A stretch of 64,000 nucleotides of DNA. Source: Pelomonas sp. Root405 (GTDB lineage: Bacteria; Pseudomonadota; Gammaproteobacteria; Burkholderiales; Burkholderiaceae_C). Shown here piece after piece: positions 34,790 through 44,501 of the stretch. Within the stretch, counting starts at the first letter, position 1, and every line of letters begins with the position of its first letter. The position numbers and the translations under genes are program-made. The stretch is taken from NCBI RefSeq assembly GCF_001425165.1, contig NZ_LMDU01000001.1, positions 342,075 to 406,074 on the forward strand. The letters run 5' to 3'. Below the pieces are notes generated by a model. That model was not told the origin of the DNA. It did not search any database and worked only from the letters and a program-made list of their open reading frames with translations.

Positions 34790-35200
34790 ATGACTCAACG
34801 CGACGTCGTCTTTCCCCCCGGCCGCCAGGCCCTCTACGAGCTTCATCGCTACTCGCCGGCGGTGCGCGCCAACGGCCTGCTGTTCGTGTCGGGCCAGGTT
34901 GGCAGCCGCGAGGACGGTTCGCCCGAGCCGGATTTCGAGGCCCAGGTGCGGCTGGCATTCGCCAACCTCAAGGCCGTGCTGGCCGCGGCCGGCTGCAGCC
35001 TGGATGACCTGGTCGACGTGACCACCTTCCATACCGATCCCGAGCGCCAGTTCGAGACCGTGCTCAAGGTGAAGGACGAGATGTTCACGCAGGCGCCGTA
35101 TCCGAACTGGACGGCGGTTGGGGTCAACTGGCTTGCAGGGTTTGATTTCGAGATCAAGGTGGTTGCGAGACTGCCCGATGCGCTTGGCGCGGTTGCCTGA
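34790..35200 (+). CDS. Rid-family protein lacking the catalytic arginine
   Basis: This 136-residue protein of the YjgF/Rid fold starts at 34790 with AAGGAG six bases upstream. The fold motifs are present (NGLLFVSGQVG, VRLAFANLKAVLAAAGCSLD, VDVTTFHTD). At the place of the RidA arginine it reads PYPNWTAVGVNWL, so the Arg needed for imine deamination is absent; Rid subgroups without it have other, mostly unknown, functions. It is divergent from a LysR regulator that probably controls it. Confidence 0.88.
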   Translation: MTQRDVVFPPGRQALYELHRYSPAVRANGLLFVSGQVGSREDGSPEPDFEAQVRLAFANLKAVLAAAGCSLDDLVDVTTFHTDPERQFETVLKVKDEMFTQAPYPNWTAVGVNWLAGFDFEIKVVARLPDALGAVA

Positions 35201-35218
35201 CCCGGCATGCTGGTGACG

Positions 35219-35593
35219 TTAGCGGGCCTTGGCTTGGTTGTGGGTCACCGCCGCCTTGATCAACGCCTTAAACGCTGGCGCATCCACCTCATCCGTCGGC
35301 CCGAAGTCGATGGCCCGCCGGACCTTGCCGTCCAGGCTCGAATTGAACAGCCCCTTCGGGTCGTCCAGCGCCGCCCCATGCGCCAAGGTCAGCTTGACCT
35401 TGGCCTTGTAGGTCTCGCCGGTGCACAGGATGCCGGCGCACTCCCACACAGGGCCGTCCCATTTCCAACTCTCGACGACGCCCTCATCGGCCGCGAGGAT
35501 GAGCTCGCGCAGGCGCTTCAGCGTGTCGGCGCGCCAGTCGCCCAGGCCGGCGATCTTGGCGGTGATGAGTTGGGCGGGGGAGTCGGCGGCCAT
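35219..35593 (-). CDS. DUF1801 (YdhG-like) protein
   Basis: The 124-residue protein matches DUF1801: LRELILAADEGVVESWKWDG then PVWECAGILCTGETYKAKVK, LTLAHGAALDDPKGLFN, and KVRRAIDFGPTDEVDAPAFK near the end. The ATG at 35593 has GGAG five bases upstream; the open frame upstream (to 36046) is the shadow of the hexosaminidase gene. The function is unknown. Confidence 0.88.
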   Translation of the reverse strand: MAADSPAQLITAKIAGLGDWRADTLKRLRELILAADEGVVESWKWDGPVWECAGILCTGETYKAKVKLTLAHGAALDDPKGLFNSSLDGKVRRAIDFGPTDEVDAPAFKALIKAAVTHNQAKAR

Positions 35594-35706
35594 GGCATCT
35601 CCGGTGCATGAAAGTGATGACCGTCGCATTCTGGCGTTCTCGTTCTTGAGACAACCTTCAGATGGGCTTGAGATAGCCCCTAGCCATGCCGGCAGAAGAT
35701 CGCCGC

Positions 35707-37854
35707 ATGCCGACTGCCCCGCTCGCCGACGCTCTGCTGCCCACGCCGCAAGCCCTGACCCTGCTGCCCGGCATGGGGCCTGCGGTGGCCGGCTTGCGGG
35801 GCGTGCCGTTGGGGTGGCGGGCGCTGCTGCCGACGGACGAATCGGCCGGCGCGGCGCGGCTGGTGTTGCCCCATCTGGCGCCGCGGCTGCCGCACCTCGG
35901 GGATGACGAGTCCTTCCAGCTGCGCCTGGCGGCCGATGCTGTCCATGTACAGGCGGCCACGCCGGCCGGCGTGCAGCATGGCCTGCATGCCCTATCGCAG
36001 CTTTGGCATGCGGCCCGCACGGCCGGTGCCGCGACGCTGCCCGCACTGCAGATCGACGACGAACCCTGCCACCCCTGGCGCGGCCTGCTGGTGGATGTGG
36101 CGCGCCGACCGCTGCCCTTAGCCGCGCTGCAGCGCCTGCTCGACGGCATGGCCGCGGCGCGGCTCAACGTGCTGCACTGGCATCTGACGGACGATCAGGC
36201 CTGGCGGCTCGAATCGGCGCGCTACCCGCTGCTGCAACAGCGCGCCAGCGGCGGCTTCTTCTACACGCTGGACCAGGCGCGCCGACTGGTGGACGAAGCG
36301 GCCGTGCGCGGCATCCGCGTCGTGCCGGAGCTGGACCTGCCCGGCCACTGCTGGGCGCTGGGGCTGGCCTACCCAGAGCTGCTGTGTGCGCCGGCGCCGA
36401 CCGAGGCGCAGCGCGGCTTCGGCGTCTTTGGCGCCGCGGTGAACCCCGACAGCGACGCGCTTTACGAGGTCCTCGACGGCGTGCTGGGCGAGTGGGCCGA
36501 GGTCTTCCCCGACCCTTTCATCCATCTCGGTGGCGACGAGCTGGAGCCTGCTGCCTGGACGCGGCTGGCCGAGCAGCGTGGCGGCAGCCTTGCGGCGCTG
36601 CAGGCTGCCTATCTAGCCCGCGTCGGCGCGCTGCTGCAGCGGCATGGTCGCAAGCTGGTCGCCTGGGACGAGATGGGCCAGTCGACCGCGCTGCCACCGG
36701 GCACGCTGCTGCAATGCTGGCGCGGCGAAGAGGCGCTGCGTCTGGCGCCATCGGGCCTGTCCGGGCGGCTGCGCAGCGCAGGCTTCTATTTGGACCAGAT
36801 CCACCCCGCGGCCTACCACTGGCGCCGCACGATGCAGCCGCCGGCCAGACCGAGTGCGCCTGCGGCGGGCGCCCAGGCCTGGGCGCTGCAGGCGACCGTC
36901 GGCACCTGGCAAGTCGAAGGCCAGCTGTGGCTGAGCGGCGCTGAGGCGCGGCTGCACCTGCGCAGCAGCGGCACGCTGGACGAATGGCTGGCGCCGCGCG
37001 TCATGCCAGGCGCGGTGCCGTGGCGGCTGCAAGTCGACAGCGACCTGGGCGAGCTGGAGTTTTGGGGGCCGCTTGGCGACAGCGGCGGCGGCTGGCTGCG
37101 CGTGGGTGCGCTGCGCCAGCCCTGCGACTGGCAGCCGCTGGTGGACGAGGCCCCGGCCTGGCCGGCAGCCCCCGCCGCCGGGGCGCCGGTGTCCATGTTG
37201 GGTGGCGAGGCCGCGCTGTGGGCGGAACTGGTGGAAGAACCGCAGCTGGCACTGCGCTGCTGGCCGCGCGCGCTGGCTGTGGCCGAGCGGCTGTGGAGCG
37301 ACCCGGCGGACGACAGGGCCCTGACGCAACGGCTCGCGGCCACGCAGCGCTGGCTGGTCGACACCGGCCGCATCGATGCCGACCCTGCCGCGCCGCTGTT
37401 CGCCGCGCTGTGCCCCGACCCCGCCGACCGCGCGCTGCTGCGGTCGCTGGCGCTGTGGCTGGAGCCCGGCGCCGGCTATGCGCGCCAGCATGCCAAGAAG
37501 CGCGCCCAGGCCTACACGCAGGACGAAGCGCTCAACCGGCTGGCCGACGCGCTGCCGGCCGAGAGCCCGCTGATGGCCGCGCTGCGCGATGCCCCATCGT
37601 GGCTGGCGGTGTTGACCGAAGCCCGCCAGCAGCTGCCCGCCTGGCGCGCGATGCTCGCCGCATCGCCCATGCTGGCACCGGCGCTGCCGCTGCTGGACGT
37701 GCTGGCCGATCTGTTCGCGTTGGGCGACTCACTGTGGACGGGCCACAAGCCCGCCGACGCGCAGCGGCGCCTGCATCACGCCGCCGCCCTCGTCGACGAG
37801 ATGCTGCCCGCCCTGGTGCAGCCGCTGCAGCGACAGCTGGACGCGCTCGCATGA
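35707..37854 (+). CDS. GH20 beta-N-acetylhexosaminidase, cytoplasmic
   Basis: This protein of about 715 residues belongs to glycoside hydrolase family 20, which removes terminal GlcNAc by substrate-assisted catalysis. HPWRGLLVDVARRPLPLAAL starts the barrel, LNVLHWHLTDDQAWRLE follows, and the catalytic Asp-Glu pair lies in HLGGDELEPAAW (Asp277-Glu278 from this start). There is no signal peptide, so it acts on imported sugars. After about residue 475 lies a long unfamiliar C-terminal region. Starts at 35686 and 35707 are both possible; the second has AGAAGA upstream. Its stop overlaps the solute-binding gene start by four bases, and it heads a probable operon with an ABC importer. Confidence 0.9.
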   Translation: MPTAPLADALLPTPQALTLLPGMGPAVAGLRGVPLGWRALLPTDESAGAARLVLPHLAPRLPHLGDDESFQLRLAADAVHVQAATPAGVQHGLHALSQLWHAARTAGAATLPALQIDDEPCHPWRGLLVDVARRPLPLAALQRLLDGMAAARLNVLHWHLTDDQAWRLESARYPLLQQRASGGFFYTLDQARRLVDEAAVRGIRVVPELDLPGHCWALGLAYPELLCAPAPTEAQRGFGVFGAAVNPDSDALYEVLDGVLGEWAEVFPDPFIHLGGDELEPAAWTRLAEQRGGSLAALQAAYLARVGALLQRHGRKLVAWDEMGQSTALPPGTLLQCWRGEEALRLAPSGLSGRLRSAGFYLDQIHPAAYHWRRTMQPPARPSAPAAGAQAWALQATVGTWQVEGQLWLSGAEARLHLRSSGTLDEWLAPRVMPGAVPWRLQVDSDLGELEFWGPLGDSGGGWLRVGALRQPCDWQPLVDEAPAWPAAPAAGAPVSMLGGEAALWAELVEEPQLALRCWPRALAVAERLWSDPADDRALTQRLAATQRWLVDTGRIDADPAAPLFAALCPDPADRALLRSLALWLEPGAGYARQHAKKRAQAYTQDEALNRLADALPAESPLMAALRDAPSWLAVLTEARQQLPAWRAMLAASPMLAPALPLLDVLADLFALGDSLWTGHKPADAQRRLHHAAALVDEMLPALVQPLQRQLDALA

Positions 37855-39062
37855 AGCGCTTTGCGCTCATCGCGCTGCTGCTCGCCGGCAGCGCGCGCGC
37901 CGCCGACCTGGAGCTGCTGCACGGCTGGACCTCGGGCAGCGAGGCGGCCATGGTGGCCGAGCTGAACGCTGCGGCCAAACGCGGCGGTGTCGACCTGAAG
38001 ACGACCGCCGTGGCCGGCGCGTCCAACGCCAACACGCTGCTGAAGGCGCGCTTCCTGTCCGGCCACCCGCCGACGCTGGCGCAGACCGACAAGCCGCTGC
38101 GCATCTGGGCCGAGGCCGTGCCGCTGGCCGACCTCGGGCCGGGTGTGAATGCGCAGTTCGCGGCCCTGCCGCATGCGGTGGCCGCCGAGCTGCGCGACGG
38201 CGGCAAGAAGCCCGCCGCCATCCCGCTGAACGTGCACCGCCTGAACACGCTGTGGAGCAACCTGCGCCTGCTGCGCGCGCACGGGCTGGCCGTGCCGCAG
38301 GGCTGGGACGAGTTCCACCGCACTGCCGAGGCCTTACGCCGCGCCGGCGTGCTGCCGCTGGCCATCGGCAGCTCGGCCGGGCAGAAGCTCAGCCTCTTCG
38401 TCGCCGTGGTGCTGGGCCGCGAGGGGCGCGACTTCTTCGAGCGCGCGCTGGTGCAGGCCGACCCGGCGCTGCTGGCCAGCGCACGCATGGCCGCGCTGTT
38501 GCAGGAGTTCCGCCGGCTCAAAAGCTACACCGACGCGGGCCAGGTCAGCCGCGACTGGGCGGGCGCCACGGCCTTGCTGCTGCAGGGCCGCGCCGCCTTC
38601 CAGTTCACCGGCGACTGGGCCAATGGCGAATTCCTGAAAGCCGGCTGGCAGGCCGGGCAGGACTACGACTGCACGGCCGCGCCCGGCCACGCCGGCCTGC
38701 ATTACTTCGAGTTCGACCGGCTGGTGTTCTTCGCGCAGCCCGCGCGACTGGGCGCGCAGCGGCGCCTGGCGGCGCTGCTGCTGCAGCCGCAGACGTCGGC
38801 CCGGCTGGCGCAGATCAAGGGCGGTATCCCGGTGCGGTCCGACGCGGACCTGGCCGGCTTCAATGCCTGCGCGCAGCGTTCGGCCGCTGACTTCCGCGCC
38901 GGCGAGACGCGCGGAGAGCTGGTGCTGGCGCTGAGCGCGCGCCTGGGCGAGAGCGCCTATGGCGGCCTGCGCGACGTGTTGTCGGCCTACTGGGCCAGCG
39001 AGCGCATGACGGTGCAGCAGGCGCAGACGCGGCTTGCGCAAGCCCTGCGGCAGGTGGACTGA
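37851..39062 (+). CDS. Carbohydrate ABC transporter solute-binding protein
   Basis: The 403-residue family-1 solute-binding protein has a signal peptide (residues 1-18, ending SARAAD). LELLHGWTSGSEAAMVAEL is the typical opening of sugar-binding ABC proteins, and TGDWANGEFLKAG plus GGIPVRSDADL lie near the usual ligand-closing region. It probably binds di- or oligosaccharides in the periplasm. It is coupled by four bases to the GH20 gene before it and by one base to the permease gene after it, so GlcNAc-containing oligosaccharides are the likely cargo. Confidence 0.9.
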   Translation: MKRFALIALLLAGSARAADLELLHGWTSGSEAAMVAELNAAAKRGGVDLKTTAVAGASNANTLLKARFLSGHPPTLAQTDKPLRIWAEAVPLADLGPGVNAQFAALPHAVAAELRDGGKKPAAIPLNVHRLNTLWSNLRLLRAHGLAVPQGWDEFHRTAEALRRAGVLPLAIGSSAGQKLSLFVAVVLGREGRDFFERALVQADPALLASARMAALLQEFRRLKSYTDAGQVSRDWAGATALLLQGRAAFQFTGDWANGEFLKAGWQAGQDYDCTAAPGHAGLHYFEFDRLVFFAQPARLGAQRRLAALLLQPQTSARLAQIKGGIPVRSDADLAGFNACAQRSAADFRAGETRGELVLALSARLGESAYGGLRDVLSAYWASERMTVQQAQTRLAQALRQVD

Positions 39063-39925
39063 TGTCGGAGCGCCGTACCGCACTCGCCTGCCTGATCCCG
39101 CTGCTGCTGATCGGCGCGGTCTTCTTCTACGGCTTCCTGCTGTGGACGGGCTGGCTGTCGCTGACGCGCTCCAACCTGCTGCCCAGCGCCGAGTTCATCG
39201 GCCTCAAGCAGTACGAGCGCCTGCTGCTGGACCCGCGCTGGCAGGCGGCGCTGTGGAATCTGCTGCGCTTCGGGATCGGCTTCGTCGCGCTGCCGCTGCT
39301 GATCGGCCTCGGTCTGGCGCTGCTACTGGACCAGAAGCTGCGCGGCGAGGGCGCGCTGCGCTGGGTGTGGCTGCACCCGATGGCGCTGTCGATGGTCGTG
39401 ACCGGCAGCGCCTGGCGCTGGCTGATGGACCCGGAGCAGGGCGTCGCCGAGGCCGTGCGCGGCTGGGGCTGGACAAGCTTTCGCTGGGACTGGCTGGCGC
39501 AGGAGGAGATGGCGGTCTATGCGCTGGTCGTGGCCGCCGTGTGGCAGATCAGCGGCTTCGTCATGGCCATCTTCCTGGCGGGGCTGCGTGGCATCGACGA
39601 GTCCATGCTGCAGGCCGCGCGGCTGGATGGCGCACAGGGCTGGAAGCTGCTGCGACGCGTCATCCTGCCGCAGCTCGGGCCCAGCCTGTTCTCGGCGCTG
39701 CTGGTGCTGCTGCCGGCGGCGATCAAGACTTTCGACCTGGTCGTCGTGCTGACGGAGGGCGGGCCCGGCCAGGCCAGCGAGCTGCCGGCCTTCTACATGT
39801 TCCAGATGGCCTTCGAGCGCAGCCGCCTGGGCCTGGGCGCGGCCAGCGCGATGGTGCTGGTGATGATGGTGCTGAGCATTGCCTTGCCTTACGCGGTGGT
39901 GCGCTCGCGAAAGAGCACCGCATGA
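39062..39925 (+). CDS. Carbohydrate ABC transporter permease (MalF/UgpA type)
   Basis: The 287-residue inner-membrane permease has six helices, the first at about 8-30. The EAA loop reads MLQAARLDGAQGWKLLRRVILP, the contact site for the ATPase. The start overlaps the previous stop by one base and the stop overlaps the next start by four bases. Together with the neighbouring permease it forms the membrane channel of the importer. Confidence 0.92.
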   Translation: MSERRTALACLIPLLLIGAVFFYGFLLWTGWLSLTRSNLLPSAEFIGLKQYERLLLDPRWQAALWNLLRFGIGFVALPLLIGLGLALLLDQKLRGEGALRWVWLHPMALSMVVTGSAWRWLMDPEQGVAEAVRGWGWTSFRWDWLAQEEMAVYALVVAAVWQISGFVMAIFLAGLRGIDESMLQAARLDGAQGWKLLRRVILPQLGPSLFSALLVLLPAAIKTFDLVVVLTEGGPGQASELPAFYMFQMAFERSRLGLGAASAMVLVMMVLSIALPYAVVRSRKSTA

Positions 39926-40731
39926 AAAGACTGACGCTCTATCTGCTGGCCATGCTGGCGGCCCTGGTGATCGCCCTGCCGCTGTTGCTGATGCTGATGA
40001 ACAGCTTCAAGGGCGCGGCCGAGGCGCAGCAGGGCTTCCTGGCATTGCCGAGTGATCCGAGCTTCGCCGCATGGCGCCTGGCCTGGGAGAAGCTGCACGG
40101 CAGCTTTGGCATTAGTCTGATGCTGGCTGTGCCGGCGGTGGGGCTGTCGGCGCTGCTGGCGGCCGTCAACGGCTTCGTGCTGTGCAAGTACCGCTTCCGC
40201 GGCGAGCGCTGGGTGGGGCTGCTGCTGGTGCTGGCCTTCTTCCTGCCGATCAAGGTCTATCTGCTGCCGCTGGCCATCACGATGGCACGGCTGGGGCTGG
40301 ATCGGTCGCTGGGGTTGCTCATCGCCATCCACGTCATCTACAGCCTGCCGCTGGCGCTGTTCTTCCGCAACCACTTCCTGGCCTTCCCTGACGAACTGCT
40401 GCAGGCCGCGCGGCTGGACGGCGCGGGCTTCTGGCGGCTGCTGTGGCGCGTCGTGCTGCCGCTGTCCCGGCCCATCTTCGTCGTCGTGCTGATCCTGCAG
40501 TTCACGACGATCTGGAATGAATACCTGTTCGGGCTGGTGTTCGGGCCCGAGGACGCGCGGCCCATCACGGCGGCGCTGGCGCAGCTGAGCGCCCAGACGG
40601 AGACCGGCGCGCGCGCCTACCCGCTGGAGATGGCCGCGGCGCTGCTGGCGGCGGCGCCGACGCTGGTGGTCTACCTGCTGGCCGGGCGGCACTTCACGCG
40701 CGGCCTGGTGGCGGGCGCTGTCAAAGGCTAA
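39922..40731 (+). CDS. Carbohydrate ABC transporter permease (MalG/UgpE type)
   Basis: The 269-residue permease has six helices and the EAA loop ELLQAARLDGAGFWRLLWRV. NSFKGAAEAQQG after the first helix and FTTIWNEYLFGLVF near the end are typical of the MalG group. Overlap with the first permease implies coupled translation. It is the last gene before an 80-base gap that holds a short tandem repeat. Confidence 0.92.
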   Translation: MKRLTLYLLAMLAALVIALPLLLMLMNSFKGAAEAQQGFLALPSDPSFAAWRLAWEKLHGSFGISLMLAVPAVGLSALLAAVNGFVLCKYRFRGERWVGLLLVLAFFLPIKVYLLPLAITMARLGLDRSLGLLIAIHVIYSLPLALFFRNHFLAFPDELLQAARLDGAGFWRLLWRVVLPLSRPIFVVVLILQFTTIWNEYLFGLVFGPEDARPITAALAQLSAQTETGARAYPLEMAAALLAAAPTLVVYLLAGRHFTRGLVAGAVKG

Positions 40732-40745
40732 GAACTCAATGCAAC

Positions 40746-40769
40746 CACAGAGACACAGAGGCACAGAGG
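40746..40769. repeat. Tandem 8-mer CACAGAG(A/G), three copies
   Basis: Three direct copies, CACAGAGA, CACAGAGG and CACAGAGG, lie in the gap between the permease and ATPase genes. Their purine-rich, lower-G+C composition stands out against the surroundings. The same CCACAGAGACACAGAG-type motif is, as I recall, dispersed between genes in many environmental bacterial genomes, with no established function. Confidence 0.8.
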
Positions 40770-40811
40770 AAATGCAAGGGGCTGCTTCTCCGTGGCATTC
40801 ACTCAACTGAT

Positions 40812-41909
<1,098 letters not shown>

Positions 41910-41983
41910 GCGCCAAGGCGGGGCGGGCCGAGCGGGCAAGCCGTCTAGACTCGCAGCCCGCTTCCGCTCCTCGCCCACCGTCC

Positions 41984-42982
41984 GTGAGAACCCCGTTTCT
42001 GGCGCTGCTGTTCGCGCTGTCGTTAGAGCCAGTGACCGCCCTGGCCCAGTTGCCCTCGTTGACGCTGGAGCAACTGCCCCGGCCCACCATGCCGCCCGGC
42101 GAACGCGGCCCCGTCGTGCCCGCGCAGGTGGAGCGTTGGCGCCAGGAGGCCAAGGCGCTGGAGTACGGCGACGGCGTCAAGCGCGACGAGGTCGCCGCGG
42201 CCAAGCTGTATTGCCGCGCGGCGCGTTATGGCGATGCGGAGGCGCAATTCAGCCTGGGCTGGATGCTGACGAATGCACGCGGCATCCAGCGCAACGACGC
42301 CGAGGCCGCCCACATGTTTGCCGCCGCCGCCGAGCAGGGTATGGACCAGGCGCAGAACATGCTGGCGCGCATGGGCGGCACGCCGCTGGGCGACCCGCCG
42401 CCCTGCCTGCGTCCGCCGGAGACCGACCCGCCCGTGGCCGTGGCGCCGCCGCCGGTTCGTGGCGCCAAGCCGCCTGTGTCGTTGTGGGCCTCGTTGCCGC
42501 TGCCCGACCGTGCGCCGGCCGCCATCGTCAACTACGTCAAGCTGCTGGCACCCGAGTACCAGCTGGCCCCCGCGCTGGTGCTGGCGGTGATGGCACAGGA
42601 GTCCAACTTCGACCCGCTGGCCGAGTCGCCCAAGAAGGCCATGGGGCTGATGCAGCTGATCCCCGAGACGGCCGCGCGCTTTCGCGTCACGCGCATCACC
42701 GACCCGTCGCAGAACATCCGCGGCGGCATGGCCTATCTGCGCTGGCTGCTGGCCTATTTCGAGGGCGACGTCATGCTGGCCCTGGCCGCCTACAACGCCG
42801 GCGAGGGCGCGGTGGACCGCTACCTGGGCGTGCCGCCCTATGCCGAGACGCGCCTGTATGTGCGCAAGATCATGGCGGCTACCGGCGGCCAGCGCCTGCA
42901 TCCCTTCGACCCGAAGGTGACGGGCGCGTCGCCCATGCTGCTGCGGGTCAAGGCCGCGATGCAGGCCATCCAAGCACGTTGA
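41984..42982 (+). CDS. Lytic transglycosylase with Sel1-like repeats
   Basis: The 332-residue periplasmic enzyme starts with a GTG and has a signal peptide (residues 1-21, ending ALAQ). Two Sel1-like repeats (about 55-130: EYGDGVKRDEVAAAKLYCRA, AEAQFSLGWMLTNARGIQRN) are followed by a Pro-rich linker and an SLT domain. The catalytic Glu206 lies in VMAQESNFDPLA; KKAMGLMQLIPETA and ALAAYNAGEGAVDRY are standard. It would cut peptidoglycan glycan strands to 1,6-anhydro products. The combination suggests a cell-wall enzyme with its own protein-interaction part. Confidence 0.92.
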   Translation: MRTPFLALLFALSLEPVTALAQLPSLTLEQLPRPTMPPGERGPVVPAQVERWRQEAKALEYGDGVKRDEVAAAKLYCRAARYGDAEAQFSLGWMLTNARGIQRNDAEAAHMFAAAAEQGMDQAQNMLARMGGTPLGDPPPCLRPPETDPPVAVAPPPVRGAKPPVSLWASLPLPDRAPAAIVNYVKLLAPEYQLAPALVLAVMAQESNFDPLAESPKKAMGLMQLIPETAARFRVTRITDPSQNIRGGMAYLRWLLAYFEGDVMLALAAYNAGEGAVDRYLGVPPYAETRLYVRKIMAATGGQRLHPFDPKVTGASPMLLRVKAAMQAIQAR

Positions 42983-42998
42983 AGCCATCGGACACCGC

Positions 42999-44402
42999 AT
43001 GCTCAAGCCCATCGCCCTTGCCGCAGTCGGCCTCTTTGGCCAGGCTCAGGCCGGCCCCGAACAACAGGCCCAGGCCCTGCTGGATGCGCTGCGCGAGGTG
43101 AGCGGCGTGGCGGGCATGTCCGCCGCGGTCTGGCAGGACGGCAAACTGCGCTGGCAGGGCGGCAGTGGCTGGCGCGACGCCGAGCAGCGCCTGCCGGTGC
43201 AGAGCGACACGCGCTTTCGCCTGGCCAGTGTCTCCAAGCTTTTTGCGGCGGTTGCCGTGGCCCAGCTGAAGGCCGAGGGCAAGCTTGATGTCGACAAGCC
43301 GGTGGGCGCGCTGCTGCCGGGCCTGGAGCCGGCGCTGGCCGCGCTGACGCCGCGTTTGCTGGCCGCCCATCTGAGCGGCATGCCGCACTACGAATGGCGC
43401 GACGCTGGCCGCGGCAGCGTGCACCACGCGACGGCGCGTGACTCGCTCGGCCATCTGAAGGATCGGCAGTTGCAGACGCCGCCGGGCAGCCGCTACCTGT
43501 ACTCATCCTGGGGCTACACCCTGCTGGCTGCCGCGGCCGAGGCGGCGGCGGGCCAGTCATATCTGCAGTTGTTGGCCGAGAAGGTCGCGCCGGGCCTGGC
43601 TATCGGGCCGGATCAGACGGGCCAGGCGCCGGGCATGTCCAAGGCCTATGACTTTGCGGCCACCGGCTGGCAGCTAGCGCCGGCGCACGACTTCAGCTAC
43701 AGCTGGGGCGGCGCCGGGCTGTCCGCCAGCGCGCCGGCCCTGGCCGAATGGGCCGGGCGGCTGCTGCAGGGCCGCATTGTCGATGCCGCGACGCGTGACT
43801 GGCTATGGCAGCCGGTGCTAGACGATGCCGGCAAGCCGGTCGGTGAGCGCAGTTTCAAGATGGGCTTCGGCTGGCGGCTCGACACCGACCTGCAGGGGCA
43901 GAAAGTCGTCCACCACGCCGGTTCCACGCTGGGCGCGCGCAGCGTGCTGCTGCTTTGGCCCCAGGGCGACGACGCTGGCACCAGCGTCAGCCTGCTGTCC
44001 AACGTGATGTGGACTTCGTCCATCGAGCGCAGCGCCGAGCTGCTGAGCGCGCCGCTGCGCCGACCCGTGCCGGGTCTTGTGCCGCAGGCCTGCCCGCTCA
44101 AGGCCAGCCGCTTCGAGGGCGAGTTGAACGGCGCCGCGCTGGAGGGCAAGGCCAGCTTCAGGCGTGATGCCAACGGCCTGTGCCGCGGTGAGCTGAGCTT
44201 GCCACCGGCGCTGGCCAAGGTCGTCAACCTGGGGCCGCAGCCGGCGGCCGAGCGCCTGCTGGTCGTCGGCCTGCAGGGCGACATGGCGCGGGCCGCGGTG
44301 GTCACGCCCATCGGGCTTGCCGACTGGCGGTCCCAGGCCGACGGCAGCATCAGCGTCGACGGCGTGGCCGGGCGCCGCCTGGTGCTCAGGCTCAAGGAAT
44401 AG
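42999..44402 (+). CDS. Serine hydrolase of the beta-lactamase/esterase (class C) family
   Basis: The 467-residue protein is exported (signal peptide 1-18). The nucleophile motif SVSK lies at 77-80, the second motif is YSSWGY (the usual YxN Asn replaced by Ser) and the third is HHAGST. Such proteins include esterases, D-aminopeptidases and penicillin-binding-like enzymes; true beta-lactamase action cannot be assumed. After about residue 365 is a lipocalin-like C-terminal domain. It starts 16 bases after the lytic transglycosylase stop, so the pair may be co-transcribed for cell-wall turnover. Confidence 0.88.
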   Translation: MLKPIALAAVGLFGQAQAGPEQQAQALLDALREVSGVAGMSAAVWQDGKLRWQGGSGWRDAEQRLPVQSDTRFRLASVSKLFAAVAVAQLKAEGKLDVDKPVGALLPGLEPALAALTPRLLAAHLSGMPHYEWRDAGRGSVHHATARDSLGHLKDRQLQTPPGSRYLYSSWGYTLLAAAAEAAAGQSYLQLLAEKVAPGLAIGPDQTGQAPGMSKAYDFAATGWQLAPAHDFSYSWGGAGLSASAPALAEWAGRLLQGRIVDAATRDWLWQPVLDDAGKPVGERSFKMGFGWRLDTDLQGQKVVHHAGSTLGARSVLLLWPQGDDAGTSVSLLSNVMWTSSIERSAELLSAPLRRPVPGLVPQACPLKASRFEGELNGAALEGKASFRRDANGLCRGELSLPPALAKVVNLGPQPAAERLLVVGLQGDMARAAVVTPIGLADWRSQADGSISVDGVAGRRLVLRLKE

Positions 44403-44501
44403 GTGGCCCGGCGTGAGAAAAGTCATGGCGCGGTGCCGGCTACCTACGGCAGTAGCCTCGGGTTGCACCCATCGTGCGGACTTCGCCCGAACTGACTGAC
44501 G

